A stretch of 58,615 nt of DNA from positions 1 through 58,615 of the forward strand of contig JAQTQE010000009.1 in the NCBI GenBank assembly GCA_028712365.1. The letters run 5' to 3'. The position numbers and the translations under genes were made by a program. The notes beneath the pieces are model-generated. The model saw nothing but the letters and a program-made list of their open reading frames with translations. It was not told the DNA's origin and made no database searches. This DNA is from a bacterium (lineage in GTDB: Bacteria; CAYTYR01; UBA6262). Numbering within the stretch: the stretch's first letter is position 1; every line of letters starts with the position of its first letter. Below, piece by piece: positions 1-7,980 of the stretch.

Positions 1-1
1 C

Positions 2-1846
2 GCCGGGGCGAAATTTCGCGGGGAGTTCGAGGACCGCTTGAAAGCTTTACTCAAGGAAGTGACTGACAGTGCCGGGCAGATCATCCTGTTTATCGATGAA
101 CTGCATACCCTGGTTGGGGCAGGTGCGGCAGAAGGTGCTATTGATGCCAGTAATATGCTGAAACCGGCTTTGGCCCGCGGGGAACTGCGGGCAGTAGGTG
201 CCACGACGATCGATGAATATCATAAACATATAGAAAAAGACGCTGCCCTGGAGCGCCGGTTCCAGCCGATCCTAGCCGGTGAACCGACAGTAGAGCAGAC
301 AATAGCTATCTTAAGGGGACTCAAAGAACGCTATGAAGTCCATCACGGCGTAAAAATTAAGGACGAAGCGATCGTAGCCGCGGCTACCTTGTCTTCCCGG
401 TATATCACTGACCGTTTCCTGCCGGATAAAGCTATTGACCTTATCGACGAGGCAGCTTCACGTCTCCATATTGAGATAGACAGCATGCCGACAGAGATTG
501 ATGAGATAGAACGAAAGATCAGGCAATTAGAAATTGAAAAACAGGCGTTAAAGAAAGAAAACGATGAAGGTAGTAAGAAGCGGCAGGCTAACCTGGAAAA
601 AGAACTGGTTGACCTGAAGGATAAGTCAGCTGTATTAAAGACCCATTGGAAGAAAGAAAAAGAACTTATCAGCAGGATCAGGCAAGCTAAAGAAAAAATA
701 GAAAGCATGAAGCTTGAGGAAAAGAAAGCGGAACGCGGTGGTGATCTGGGCAAAGCCGCGGAGATCAAATACGGGACATTGCCTGGTGTGCAGAAACAAC
801 TGGATGAAGACAATACTAAACTGGTAGACCTGCAAAAGAACCAGAAGATGCTCAAAGAAGAAGTAGATATGGAAGATATAGCGGAAGTAGTGAGTAAATG
901 GACCGGCGTGCCGGTTTCGCGGATGATGGAAAGTGAACTGCAAAAACTTGTCCATATGGAAGATAAGATCAGAGAACGGGTAGTGGGACAGGATGAAGCC
1001 ATTGCCGCGATCGCTAATGCTGTCCGCCGTGGCAGGGCAGGTTTGCAGGATGCCAATCGTCCCTTAGGTTCATTTATTTTCCTGGGACCAACCGGGGTAG
1101 GTAAGACAGAACTGGCCCGGGCGCTGGCAGAGTTTCTTTTCAATGATGAAAAAGCCATGGTCCGTATCGATATGAGCGAATACATGGAAAAGCACAGTGT
1201 GGCCCGGTTGATCGGCGCTCCCCCGGGATATGTCGGTTATGAAGAAGGCGGGCAGCTAACAGAAACAGTGCGCCGCCGGCCATATGCCGTACTATTGTTT
1301 GACGAGATTGAAAAAGCCCATCCTGAAGTTTTTAACATTTTTCTGCAGATTATTGAGGACGGGCGTTTGACCGACGGACAGGGGCGGACCGTAGATTTTA
1401 AAAATACTGTCATTATCATGACCTCTAATATCGGCAGCCAATTTATACAAGAGCTGATGGGTACCAATGAAGAAGAGATGCGTAAAAGGGTCATGGATGC
1501 TTTACGCCAGCAGTTCAAACCTGAGTTCCTGAACCGGCTGGATGAAATAATTATTTTCCACAACCTATCCAAGCAGAATATTAAAAGTATTGTTGAAATC
1601 CAGTTGCAGAAGCTGGAAAAAAAGCTCCAGGACAGGAATATTAAGATAACTATCTCTGATAAAGCTAAGAACCTGATGATCGAAGAAGGATTTGATATGA
1701 CCTATGGAGCCAGACCTTTGAAGCGCGCTATCCAGCGGATGATCCAGGACCCGATTGCTTCCAAGATACTGTCCGGTGATATCAAAGAGAAAGACCATAT
1801 AGATATTGATGTCAAGGAAAAAGCCTTAGTTATAAAGAAGAAATAG
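2..1846 (+). CDS. clpB: ClpB disaggregase, 5' end cut by window edge
   Basis: ATP-dependent cytosolic disaggregase (Hsp100/ClpB) that works with DnaK to rescue aggregated proteins. The frame is open from base 2, starting [15 protein letters not shown], which in ClpB lies about 35 residues after the first Walker A, so roughly the first 250 residues, including that Walker A, are outside the window. Visible in order: NBD1 Walker B ([10 protein letters not shown]), a long charged coiled-coil middle domain rich in Lys/Glu (about codons 150-290), NBD2 Walker A (GPTGVGKTE), the pore-loop segment [14 protein letters not shown]2 Walker B ([11 protein letters not shown]), sensor motif (TSNIGS) and the C-terminal D2-small domain. 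The middle domain separates ClpB from ClpA/ClpC. 614 codons are present. A TTG-started gene follows after 21 nt. Confidence 0.96.
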   Translation, partial: AGAKFRGEFEDRLKALLKEVTDSAGQIILFIDELHTLVGAGAAEGAIDASNMLKPALARGELRAVGATTIDEYHKHIEKDAALERRFQPILAGEPTVEQTIAILRGLKERYEVHHGVKIKDEAIVAAATLSSRYITDRFLPDKAIDLIDEAASRLHIEIDSMPTEIDEIERKIRQLEIEKQALKKENDEGSKKRQANLEKELVDLKDKSAVLKTHWKKEKELISRIRQAKEKIESMKLEEKKAERGGDLGKAAEIKYGTLPGVQKQLDEDNTKLVDLQKNQKMLKEEVDMEDIAEVVSKWTGVPVSRMMESELQKLVHMEDKIRERVVGQDEAIAAIANAVRRGRAGLQDANRPLGSFIFLGPTGVGKTELARALAEFLFNDEKAMVRIDMSEYMEKHSVARLIGAPPGYVGYEEGGQLTETVRRRPYAVLLFDEIEKAHPEVFNIFLQIIEDGRLTDGQGRTVDFKNTVIIMTSNIGSQFIQELMGTNEEEMRKRVMDALRQQFKPEFLNRLDEIIIFHNLSKQNIKSIVEIQLQKLEKKLQDRNIKITISDKAKNLMIEEGFDMTYGARPLKRAIQRMIQDPIASKILSGDIKEKDHIDIDVKEKALVIKKK

Positions 1847-1867
1847 AAACAAAGCGGAGGCAAATGC

Positions 1868-3421
1868 TTGGAAGATAAAAAAGAAACTTTTGCTTGGGGT
1901 TTGAGTTTATTCCTGGCCTTTTTTATTGTCTATACCAAGTTCATGAGTTATGATTTTAATTTTGACGGTATAGTGTTTGCCAATGTGCTGGAACATCCGT
2001 CGGCAGAAGGCCTTTTTCATGGTAACCATCTCCTATTTAATTATGTGCACTATCAATTATTTTTTTTAATGCAGAAGCTGGGGATTGTCTGCCGGGGGAT
2101 TCTATTCTTATCTATTATGGATGCGTTTTGGGGTGCATTGGGAATAACCTTGTTTTATTTGCTGCTGCACCGTTATTTTACCGGTTTAGTATCTTTGTGC
2201 GGTAGTCTGCTCCTGGGTTGTTCATTTAGCTATTGGTATTACAGCGTAGAAGCACAGGTATATCAAATAGCCAATATTCCCATGATAATATCACTAGGGT
2301 TGTTGCTGGAATTAACTAGAAAAAAAGATACTGGTAACGGGATATTCATTGTTTTAGGATTAATTCATGCCGGTGGTGTCCTTTTTCATATCATTAGCGT
2401 CTTATTATGGCCGGTGATGAACGTTATTATTTACCGGACACAAAATGATCGGAAATGGCAAAAACTGATCATCTACAATGTTTTCTTTTTTGGCAGCGTA
2501 ATTGCCGGTTATGTTATTGCTGCCTGGTATATCTTACACCTTTCCTCCTGGTCTCAGTTTTGGCGGTGGTTTTTAGGAAATGCTTATGTCTTGCCTATTG
2601 CTAAGGAGACTTATTGGAATACTAATATATGGACGATGCTTAGCTCAACATTTACCGGCTGGATAGACACTTGGTTGTCCTGGACGGAAAACCATATCTG
2701 GAAGATCAGCCGGATGATTCTAGTCGTATCAGGTATATTATTACTGGTTAAGGCTTTGAAGAACATTAAAAATATCTGGCTGGAAGAAAAAGAAAAAGTA
2801 ATACTGGCTCTGCTCTGGCTGGGAACCTACTCATTGTTTCTTAGCGTCTGGTGTCCGGGCAATATAGGTTATCGTTTATTCCTTATGCCAGTTTTTATTT
2901 TCTTGATCTTGCTGTTGATAAAGAACATTACTACCGGAAGAAAAATATGGTGCTTGATCCTGGCTTGCGCGGTACTACTGGTTTATAATCTGGTTAATGG
3001 TATTTATCCGCGCAGTATTCCCACTAATAACCAGACCTTGTTGCAAACGATGTTTATTGGAGAGAATATCCCGCGCGACGGTTACTTGATCATGGGTGGT
3101 AACAGTTTCCCATTCGCCTTAGGGCGGGTTTACGTGCCTTATTTTACCGGATTTCAGGGTACCTCTCTATACGGGTATTTTTGCCGCGCCGGAGAGAAGG
3201 ATTTTACTGCTTTGGGACAGATAATAAATGAACGATTGAATAAAGGGGAGAAAGTTTATTTAATGAGCGAAGTGTTGAAGGATACCCATGGTAAAGTGGC
3301 TTTTGAGTATAACTTCTCCTTACCGACTGGCAGTATCGATCGTTTTTTCTCACAATATAGCATGAGCAGTTTTAAAAAATATAATGATGATGTTGAAGTA
3401 TTTCAATTGAAAAAGAAATAG
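1868..3421 (+). CDS. Polytopic membrane protein, GT-C-like glycosyltransferase candidate
   Basis: A 517-residue integral membrane protein with roughly ten hydrophobic segments and a C-terminal soluble tail of about 120 residues. The start is TTG at 1868, 7 nt after a strong GGAGG (1856-1860); the ATG at 1864 is out of frame and stops after four codons. The general build (short cytosolic N-terminus, first outer loop with acidic residues in YDFNFDGIVFA, many TM helices, extracytoplasmic C-terminal domain) resembles GT-C lipid-linked sugar transferases of the PMT/DUF2723 kind, but I see no decisive catalytic motif. It could equally be another polytopic envelope protein. It is followed after 27 nt by the beta-helix protein, possibly as a pair acting on envelope glycans. 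Confidence 0.72.
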   Translation: MEDKKETFAWGLSLFLAFFIVYTKFMSYDFNFDGIVFANVLEHPSAEGLFHGNHLLFNYVHYQLFFLMQKLGIVCRGILFLSIMDAFWGALGITLFYLLLHRYFTGLVSLCGSLLLGCSFSYWYYSVEAQVYQIANIPMIISLGLLLELTRKKDTGNGIFIVLGLIHAGGVLFHIISVLLWPVMNVIIYRTQNDRKWQKLIIYNVFFFGSVIAGYVIAAWYILHLSSWSQFWRWFLGNAYVLPIAKETYWNTNIWTMLSSTFTGWIDTWLSWTENHIWKISRMILVVSGILLLVKALKNIKNIWLEEKEKVILALLWLGTYSLFLSVWCPGNIGYRLFLMPVFIFLILLLIKNITTGRKIWCLILACAVLLVYNLVNGIYPRSIPTNNQTLLQTMFIGENIPRDGYLIMGGNSFPFALGRVYVPYFTGFQGTSLYGYFCRAGEKDFTALGQIINERLNKGEKVYLMSEVLKDTHGKVAFEYNFSLPTGSIDRFFSQYSMSSFKKYNDDVEVFQLKKK

Positions 3422-3448
3422 ATTGATGATACAAAAAGGTGAACATAT

Positions 3449-4279
3449 ATGATTAACGCAGAGGAGATCACTATGCTAAGACCGGAAAGTCTGTTTGATC
3501 TGGAAGGGCATAAGCTGAAAGGCCTTTTTGATAAGGCAGAGTATGCCTGGGAAGGACTCAAGAACCTGCCGGGATATATCCGGAATAATATCAAGCCTAA
3601 TGTCACTGAAATAAGAAGAGGAAAATCATTGATTGACCAGGATATTATTATTTCTAACGGTAAAGTGATCAGGTCAGGATTCATTATTGATACCGCCAGG
3701 AATATAGTCGAAATAGATGGAGAAGTTATTAAGAACGCTACGATAATATATGCTGGTGTTTCTTTGATGGATGATGAAATCTGTATTGGCCAGGGTACGG
3801 TGATAGAGCCAGGCGCGATGATCAAAGGCCCGACTATTATCGGTGATAATACAGAAATTAGGCAAGGCGCATATATCCGGGGTAATGTCTTAGTAGGTGA
3901 TAAATGCGTGGTTGGGCATACTACCGAGATGAAGTCAGCGGTAATGCTGGGCGGAAGCAAGGCTGGCCATTTTGCGTATATCGGTGATAGTATCCTGGGT
4001 AGGGTAAACCTGGGAGCAGGGACAAAGCTGGCCAACTTGAAGATCATTGAATCCAAGGTTATCTTGACAATAGAGGGTAAGAAATATGCGACTGGCTTGA
4101 GGAAATTTGGCGCTATACTCGCTGATGGAGTAGAAACCGGCTGTAACAGTGTTACTACGCCTGGGACTATATTAAGCAAAAATACTTTGCTCTATCCTAA
4201 TGGCACAGCCAGGGGATATTATCCGCCCAATTCATTAATCAAATTAAAACAAAACCAGGAAATAGAAAAAAGAAGATAA
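3449..4279 (+). CDS. Left-handed beta-helix (hexapeptide) GlmU-like acyltransferase
   Basis: 276 residues. From about residue 75 to 235 the sequence shows hexapeptide-repeat periodicity (for example VIEPGAMIKGPTIIGDNTEI, then IRQGAYIRGNVLVGDKCVV), the hallmark of trimeric left-handed beta-helix acyltransferases. GHTTEMKSAVMLGGSKAGHF and YIGDSILG match the part of GlmU-type domains that holds the catalytic His and acetyl-CoA site. No nucleotidyltransferase domain is present, so this is a stand-alone helix domain; GlcN-1-P N-acetyltransferase activity is a family-based guess. The SD AGGTG precedes the ATG by 8 nt. It converges on nagB, which handles the related amino-sugar phosphate; the two stop codons are only 6 nt apart. 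Confidence 0.8.
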   Translation: MINAEEITMLRPESLFDLEGHKLKGLFDKAEYAWEGLKNLPGYIRNNIKPNVTEIRRGKSLIDQDIIISNGKVIRSGFIIDTARNIVEIDGEVIKNATIIYAGVSLMDDEICIGQGTVIEPGAMIKGPTIIGDNTEIRQGAYIRGNVLVGDKCVVGHTTEMKSAVMLGGSKAGHFAYIGDSILGRVNLGAGTKLANLKIIESKVILTIEGKKYATGLRKFGAILADGVETGCNSVTTPGTILSKNTLLYPNGTARGYYPPNSLIKLKQNQEIEKRR

Positions 4280-4285
4280 TTTGTA

Positions 4286-5050
4286 TTATTTTAGTTTGGC
4301 AGCAGCAGCCCGGTCAAGTATGACAGTAACTTTTCCGGGATGTGTTTGGATCGCTGAAGCGGTAATTGCGGAGGTAACCGGACCTTGCAGGGCTTTAGCT
4401 AATATAGCAGCTTTCTTCTCACCATTCGCTAACATCAGGGCGTGTCTTGACTCCAGGATAGTCCCTATCCCCAAAGTGACGGCAAAATGCGGCATAGCTT
4501 CTTTACTTATCCCTGACTTTTTATAAAAGCTTTCATAATTATCATCGATAGTCTGCTGGGCAAGAGGTTGCACTCTGGTCCGGGAAGACAGGGAAGAGCC
4601 AGGTTCATTAAAGGCCCAGTGGCCATTACTACCAATACCCAGTACCTGTAAGTCGATCCCTCCGGCTTTAACTATCTCTTGTTCATACCAAGCACAGAAA
4701 TTATTCATATCCCTGGCCAGTCCATCAGGAAGATAAATATTTTCTTTTTGCAGGTTTATATGCTTAAAGAGCTCCTCGTGCATAAACCTGGCAGCGCTGC
4801 GATCTTGGTCGTAGGGTTTTGATAAGTCTATCCCGATGCCTTGGTATTCATCAAGATTGAAAGTTTTAACTTTAAAAAAATCTAAATTCTCTTCTTTGTG
4901 TCTCCTGATCAATTCTCGGTAGGTACCCAGAGGCGTACTTCCGGTTGCCAGTCCCAGTACACAGTCAGGTTTTGACCTGATGAGATCAGCAATGATGGAT
5001 GCTGCTGCCAAACTTATTTCTTGATAGTTTTCCTTAATTATTATGTCCAT
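4286..5050 (-). CDS. nagB: Glucosamine-6-phosphate deaminase
   Basis: Cytosolic isomerase/deaminase converting glucosamine-6-P to fructose-6-P and ammonia. 254 residues, normal length. Motifs: phosphate loop LATGSTPLG (residues 34-42), NLDEYQG with catalytic Asp67, and GIGSNGHWAFNEPG (138-151) with the ring-opening His144 and Glu149. The Asn in GSNGH, where the E. coli enzyme has Asp, is also usual in Bacillus-type NagB, so activity is expected. No NagA, NagE or NagC lies nearby. Its only Shine-Dalgarno (AGGA, 7 nt before ATG) lies inside the terminal repeat of the short repeat element that abuts the gene at 5056. Confidence 0.95.
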   Translation of the reverse strand: MDIIIKENYQEISLAAASIIADLIRSKPDCVLGLATGSTPLGTYRELIRRHKEENLDFFKVKTFNLDEYQGIGIDLSKPYDQDRSAARFMHEELFKHINLQKENIYLPDGLARDMNNFCAWYEQEIVKAGGIDLQVLGIGSNGHWAFNEPGSSLSSRTRVQPLAQQTIDDNYESFYKKSGISKEAMPHFAVTLGIGTILESRHALMLANGEKKAAILAKALQGPVTSAITASAIQTHPGKVTVILDRAAAAKLK

Positions 5051-5055
5051 ATTAG

Positions 5056-5254
5056 TGTCCTGTCTTTGAAATTTCTTTAATATTTGAAAGTCATAAGATG
5101 ACTTTCTCGAAAGGCTGAGACCTTTTGCTCAGATATTGTATTGCTCGTCGTTTATCCGCCACAACTTCGCAGATGTTGGCGGGCCGCATTCCTCGCATCT
5201 TATCTCTGGCCAAAATCCCTTCAGCAAAGCTAAAGGGATTTCAGAGACTGAACA
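5056..5254 (-). repeat. Short inverted-repeat (MITE-like) element, copy 1, upstream of nagB
   Basis: About 199 bp bounded by imperfect terminal inverted repeats: TGTCCTGTCTTTGAAATTTC at the nagB end and the complement of TTTCAGAGACTGAACA at the other end (18 of 23 positions agree). No ORF. Read on the minus strand it aligns along its length with the element at 7981-8247: shared blocks include TTTGCTG, GATTTTGG, CAGAGA, GCGAGGAATGC, TGAGCAAAAG and ATGACTTTCAAAT. Internal hairpins: GAAAGTCAT/ATGACTTTC (5086-5106) and CCGCCA/TGGCGG (5156-5182). The terminal GACAGGACA ends 5 nt before nagB's ATG. Confidence 0.85.
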
Positions 5255-5295
5255 TTCAAAGTATAGCATAAGAGTATTCCGATATCAATAAATCA

Positions 5296-5324
5296 TTGAC
5301 TAAGGTATGGAAATATGATATAAA
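5296..5324 (+). promoter_or_regulatory. Sigma70-type promoter for tRNA-Leu
   Basis: TTGACT (5296-5301), 17-nt spacer, TATAAA (5319-5324). Predicted transcription start near 5331, about 60 nt upstream of the tRNA. Confidence 0.6.
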
Positions 5325-5336
5325 ATACAAGGATTT

Positions 5337-5371
5337 AAACCGGGCTTTGTGCACAGTTGAAGCTCCGGTTT
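5337..5371 (+). other. Hairpin in tRNA-Leu leader
   Basis: AAACCGGGCTT (5337-5347) pairs with AAGC-T-CCGGTTT (5360-5371) with one bulged base and a 12-nt loop, followed by TTTT. It lies between the promoter and the tRNA, so it could be a processing signal or a weak attenuator; function not shown. Confidence 0.4.
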
Positions 5372-5393
5372 TATGATTTATTATTGAAAAATT

Positions 5394-5476
5394 GCCGGAG
5401 TGGCGGAATGGCATACGCGTTGGTCTCAAAAACCAATGGTCGTAGGACCTTGTGGGTTCAAGTCCCACCTCCGGCA
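5394..5476 (+). tRNA. tRNA-Leu (anticodon CAA)
   Basis: 83-nt class II tRNA. Acceptor GCCGGAG pairs with CTCCGGC (5469-5475), discriminator A at 5476. The anticodon stem TTGGT/ACCAA encloses CTCAAAA, giving anticodon CAA. A long variable arm and a T-loop (GTTCAAGTC) are present. CCA is not encoded. The last 17 nt are repeated at 5579-5595. Confidence 0.96.
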
Positions 5477-5595
5477 TTTATTATCGATAATGGACTTGAA
5501 GCCAAGTCGAGCGCCATTGGTCCGAGCGAGACTGGCCGGCTCCGGGTGAGCGGCGTGCAATACGACGCGATGGAGGAGAAGTCCCACCTCCGGCA
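5460..5595 (+). repeat. Duplicated tRNA-Leu 3' end flanking a 102-bp insert
   Basis: The 17-nt AAGTCCCACCTCCGGCA occurs at 5460-5476 (end of the tRNA) and again, identically, at 5579-5595; the period is 119 bp. The insert (5477-5578) has no ORF of its own and contains the 12-bp palindrome ATTATCGATAAT (5480-5491). A direct repeat of a tRNA 3' end is the layout left by site-specific integration, but no integrase is present. Confidence 0.8.
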
Positions 5596-5709
5596 AAAAA
5601 GCCTCCAAACCTCGCTCAAAGGGGCTCCCGCCCCTATTGCGTTCGACCGGCGATTTTACTCCGTAAAATCTAAAGCATCGGTCTCACTGTTACCCCTTGG
5701 AGGCTTTTT
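5596..5709 (+). repeat. 114-bp inverted-repeat element with two inner hairpins
   Basis: A perfect 13-bp inverted repeat, AAAAAGCCTCCAA (5596-5608) and TTGGAGGCTTTTT (5697-5709), encloses two further perfect hairpins: AGGGGC/GCCCCT (5620-5635, loop TCCC) and ATTTTAC/GTAAAAT (5653-5669, loop TCC). The 3' arm ends in a T-run, so the outer stem could act as a terminator for the tRNA transcript; the whole could also be a small RNA or mobile unit. It directly abuts the second tRNA-end copy. Confidence 0.7.
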
Positions 5710-5742
5710 GAGAAACATGAATAGCAATTCAATTATTAAAAC

Positions 5743-5771
5743 TTGACAGGGTTTGTGAAAGTATGTTAAAA
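5743..5771 (+). promoter_or_regulatory. Promoter upstream of the NlpC/P60 gene
   Basis: TTGACA (5743-5748), 17-nt spacer, TTAAAA (5766-5771). A start of transcription near 5778 would exclude the upstream ATG at 5763 and supports translation from 5802. Confidence 0.5.
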
Positions 5772-5801
5772 GTAAAAAGAATGTTTGGAAAATGGTGGGG
5801 T

Positions 5802-6818
5802 ATGAAATACGGAACTGCGCAGAAAATATTATATGTATCTATCTGCTTATATTTTTTGTCGGCAGGTACTCTCTGGGCGACAATTGAGTCGAATAGCAGC
5901 TTAAAAAGCTTTTCTGACGTATTGACTTCGCAAAGCGGTATATTCCGTTTGCAAAGCCATAAGAACTTAGCATTGATACCGGAAAAGGAAAGTCTTGCGC
6001 TGAATTCCCTGAAGCTGGTTGATTACCGGAATCAACATTTATTGTACAGCCAGAATGAAAAATATCCGATATTATCCATAACCGAAGGGTCTCCGTTAAA
6101 TATCCCTGGCAAAGACTTTACTGTCAAAGGCCAGACTAAGATAATGAAAACCAAAGTGTATTATAAAGTAAAAAACGGGGATAATTTATTTTTGATCGCC
6201 AAAAAATTCCGTACTTCAGAAAAAAGATTAATGAGTCTCAATGGACTCAAGAGTGATTTGATCAGAGATGGTCAAAAGTTGTTGGTAGGATTTAGAGAGA
6301 AAGTAATTGAAATACCATATATAGATGAAAACCGGATCAGGGAAGAGATAGCCAGCCTCAAAGAGAATTTGATCGCTGATGAAGAATCTTCAGCGGAAAC
6401 ATCGCAAGCAGTTGAACAAAAAATAGTGGAGATCGCTTTGAGATATTTGGGGCTTCCTTATAAATATGGCGGAGAAAGTTTATGGGGGATCGATTGCTCT
6501 GCCTTTGTGCGTAGGGTATGGGGATTTTTTGGCTTGGATCTACCGCGTACCAGCAGGGAACAATTCACAATAGGAGAAAAGACCAGTATCAGTGACTTGA
6601 AACCAGGCGATTTGGTATTCTTCCATAAGCAGGGCAGAAAACCAGTATCGCATGTAGGCATATATATAGGGGATAGCAAGTTTGTCCATGCTTCAGGCAT
6701 AGATCATAAAGTGACGATCGGGGATTTAACCCAGGATTATTACCGGCGTTGTTACAAAGGTGCCAGAAGAGTGATCAATTTTATGTTTCCTGAGTTAATG
6801 ACAGCGACAGAGCAATAA
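5802..6818 (+). CDS. LysM + NlpC/P60 peptidoglycan endopeptidase
   Basis: Exported cell-wall hydrolase, probably a D,L-endopeptidase cutting stem peptides. I chose the ATG at 5802 because GGTGGGG lies 1-7 nt before it and the protein then begins with a standard signal sequence (MKYGTAQKILYVSICLYFLS...LWA). An upstream in-frame ATG at 5763 would add 13 residues and overlaps a promoter. Domains (338-residue numbering): a LysM sugar-binding domain at about 119-162 (YYKVKNGDNLFLIAKKF) and a C-terminal NlpC/P60 domain with catalytic Cys232 (GIDCSAFV) and His284 (SHVGIYIG). A charged linker joins them. A small coiled-coil gene follows after 14 nt. Confidence 0.92.
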   Translation: MKYGTAQKILYVSICLYFLSAGTLWATIESNSSLKSFSDVLTSQSGIFRLQSHKNLALIPEKESLALNSLKLVDYRNQHLLYSQNEKYPILSITEGSPLNIPGKDFTVKGQTKIMKTKVYYKVKNGDNLFLIAKKFRTSEKRLMSLNGLKSDLIRDGQKLLVGFREKVIEIPYIDENRIREEIASLKENLIADEESSAETSQAVEQKIVEIALRYLGLPYKYGGESLWGIDCSAFVRRVWGFFGLDLPRTSREQFTIGEKTSISDLKPGDLVFFHKQGRKPVSHVGIYIGDSKFVHASGIDHKVTIGDLTQDYYRRCYKGARRVINFMFPELMTATEQ

Positions 6819-6832
6819 AAGGGGAGGCAATA

Positions 6833-7153
6833 ATGAACCCAGAATTTGAAAAAATGCTGGATACTTTAAAGAAAAAAGCAATGGAAATCGGTAAAGTAGT
6901 CAAGGAAGATGCAATTGTTGGCGCGCAAATGGGTAAGCATAAAGTAAAAGAATTGGATATGGAAAGACAAAAGATGGCCAGGATTTATGAAATTGGTAAA
7001 AAAACCCTGGCGTTGCACAAAAAAGGAAAACTGGTGCAGGCAGATTTGAAAGGACTTTGTGAGCAGGTAATCAAGATGGACAAAGAGATTTCTAAGCAAA
7101 AATCTGCTTTCACCGCCCAAAAGAAGAAACTTAAAAAAGTCCCATTTAAATAA
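6833..7153 (+). CDS. Small coiled-coil protein of unknown function
   Basis: 106 residues, about one quarter Lys, with no signal peptide or TM segment. Heptad-like spacing suggests two helical stretches (about 5-30 and 60-100). ATG with a clear AGGGGAGG-type SD (GGGGAGG, 5 nt before). It is not a family I recognise. It sits 14 nt behind the NlpC/P60 gene and is probably co-transcribed with it. No cysteines apart from one, no obvious catalytic motif. Confidence 0.75.
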   Translation: MNPEFEKMLDTLKKKAMEIGKVVKEDAIVGAQMGKHKVKELDMERQKMARIYEIGKKTLALHKKGKLVQADLKGLCEQVIKMDKEISKQKSAFTAQKKKLKKVPFK

Positions 7154-7188
7154 TCAATAGTTTTATGAAAACCATATAACGGATACTG

Positions 7189-7425
7189 TGACTACCAGCT
7201 AAAACAGGAGGGGGTGATCCCCCCTAGTTTTACAAGGCAAAACTAGCAGGGGGGACAGGCAGTGAGGGCCTAACCTTGTTAGCATGAAAAAACGTGACTG
7301 ATGTGGACCCGCCCAAAGGGGTGACGCGAAGGTTGCCGGGAACGATTGAAAACACGATAAATATAACAACCGAGCACCATTAGGGGAAAAGAAAGTTTTC
7401 CCCTATGGGGAGGCGAAGGTAGTTA
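7189..7425 (+). ncRNA. Probable structured non-coding RNA, family unknown
   Basis: A 290-nt gap upstream of tRNA-Ala has no ORF but strong secondary structure. The ends pair, TGACTACC (7189-7196) with GGTAGTTA (7418-7425). Inside are CTAGTTTT/AAAACTAG (7224-7246), GGC..AACCTT/AAGGTTGCC (7267-7337, enclosing CATG/CGTG and CCC/GGG) and a perfect 10-bp TAGGGGAAAA/TTTTCCCCTA (7381-7405). The CCCCCC run at 7219-7224 can pair either with GGGGG just upstream or with GGGGGG at 7249-7254, so two exclusive folds are possible. It lacks the signature motifs of RNase P, tmRNA, SRP RNA and common riboswitches. A weak -10 (TATAAC) lies near 7175. Confidence 0.55.
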
Positions 7426-7443
7426 ATTTTTAGCCGACATAAC

Positions 7444-7516
7444 GGGGGTGTAGCTCAGTTGGGAGAGCGTCTCCTTGGCGTGGAGAAGGTCAGGGGTTCA
7501 ACTCCCCTCACCTCCA
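7444..7516 (+). tRNA. tRNA-Ala (anticodon GGC)
   Basis: 73 nt. Acceptor GGGGGTG pairs with CACCTCC including the G3:U70 wobble that identifies alanine tRNAs; discriminator A at 7516. Anticodon stem CTCC/GGAG with loop TTGGCGT gives GGC. T-loop GTTCAACTC. CCA is not encoded. Confidence 0.96.
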
Positions 7517-7559
7517 TATTAAATGCAATTACGCCAATTAAAGAAGAAAGGTTTGAAAG

Positions 7560-7979
7560 ATGACCGTAGTTACTAAAGATTTAAGTTTTTGGACCAAAGG
7601 TGAAACAGATATAATCGATATCACCACTGAGATCCAGGGTGAGTTATCTGATTCCAAGCCAAAAAATGGCATTGTTGTGCTATTTATTCCAGGTTCAACA
7701 GGCGGCTTGATTACTATTGAGCATGAACCTGGTCTCATTTCTGATTTTAAAGCTTCAATGGAAAAATTATTTCCCCAAGGTATCGAATATGCCCATAATA
7801 TGCGTTGGCATGATGGCAATGGGCATTCTCATATTCGTGCATCAGTGGTCGGTTCATCCATGACCATACCTTTCCAGAATAGAAAACTGCTCTTAGGTAC
7901 ATGGCAACAAATTGCCTTGGTTGATTTTGACCTGCATCCCCGTTCCCGCAAAGTGATCATGCAGATTATCGGAGAGTAA
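7560..7979 (+). CDS. yjbQ: YjbQ/UPF0047 family protein
   Basis: 139 residues, usual length. The conserved YjbQ features are present: PGSTGGLITIEHEPGL, then WHDGNGHSHIRAS with the clustered His residues, and GTWQQIALVDFDLHPRSR near the end. E. coli YjbQ has weak thiamine-phosphate synthase activity and can suppress a thiE defect; its physiological role is unsettled. thiC and thiD2 are elsewhere in this window, but no thiE is seen, so a role in thiamine synthesis is possible but unproven. The SD is weak (AAGAAAGG, 11 nt before). A repeat element begins 1 nt after its stop codon. Confidence 0.9.
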   Translation: MTVVTKDLSFWTKGETDIIDITTEIQGELSDSKPKNGIVVLFIPGSTGGLITIEHEPGLISDFKASMEKLFPQGIEYAHNMRWHDGNGHSHIRASVVGSSMTIPFQNRKLLLGTWQQIALVDFDLHPRSRKVIMQIIGE

Positions 7980-7980
7980 G

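Noticed and set aside
343-1185. 280-codon minus-strand ORF opposite clpB
   Set aside because: Ser/Ile-rich antisense reading of the coiled-coil region; ClpB on the other strand is certain.
3403-4179. 258-codon minus-strand ORF opposite the beta-helix gene
   Set aside because: Shadow of a repeat-rich coding sequence; low-complexity Ser/Pro/Ile composition, no SD.
5256-5608. Overlapping ORFs on both strands across tRNA-Leu, including one starting MPEVGLEPTRS
   Set aside because: They are readings through the tRNA and its duplicated 3' end; antisense tRNA ORFs of this kind are a familiar annotation artefact.
7297-7330. Hammerhead-like CTGATG...GAA in the RNA region
   Set aside because: The core does not fit (CTGATGTGG instead of CTGATGA) and the required three stems cannot be drawn.
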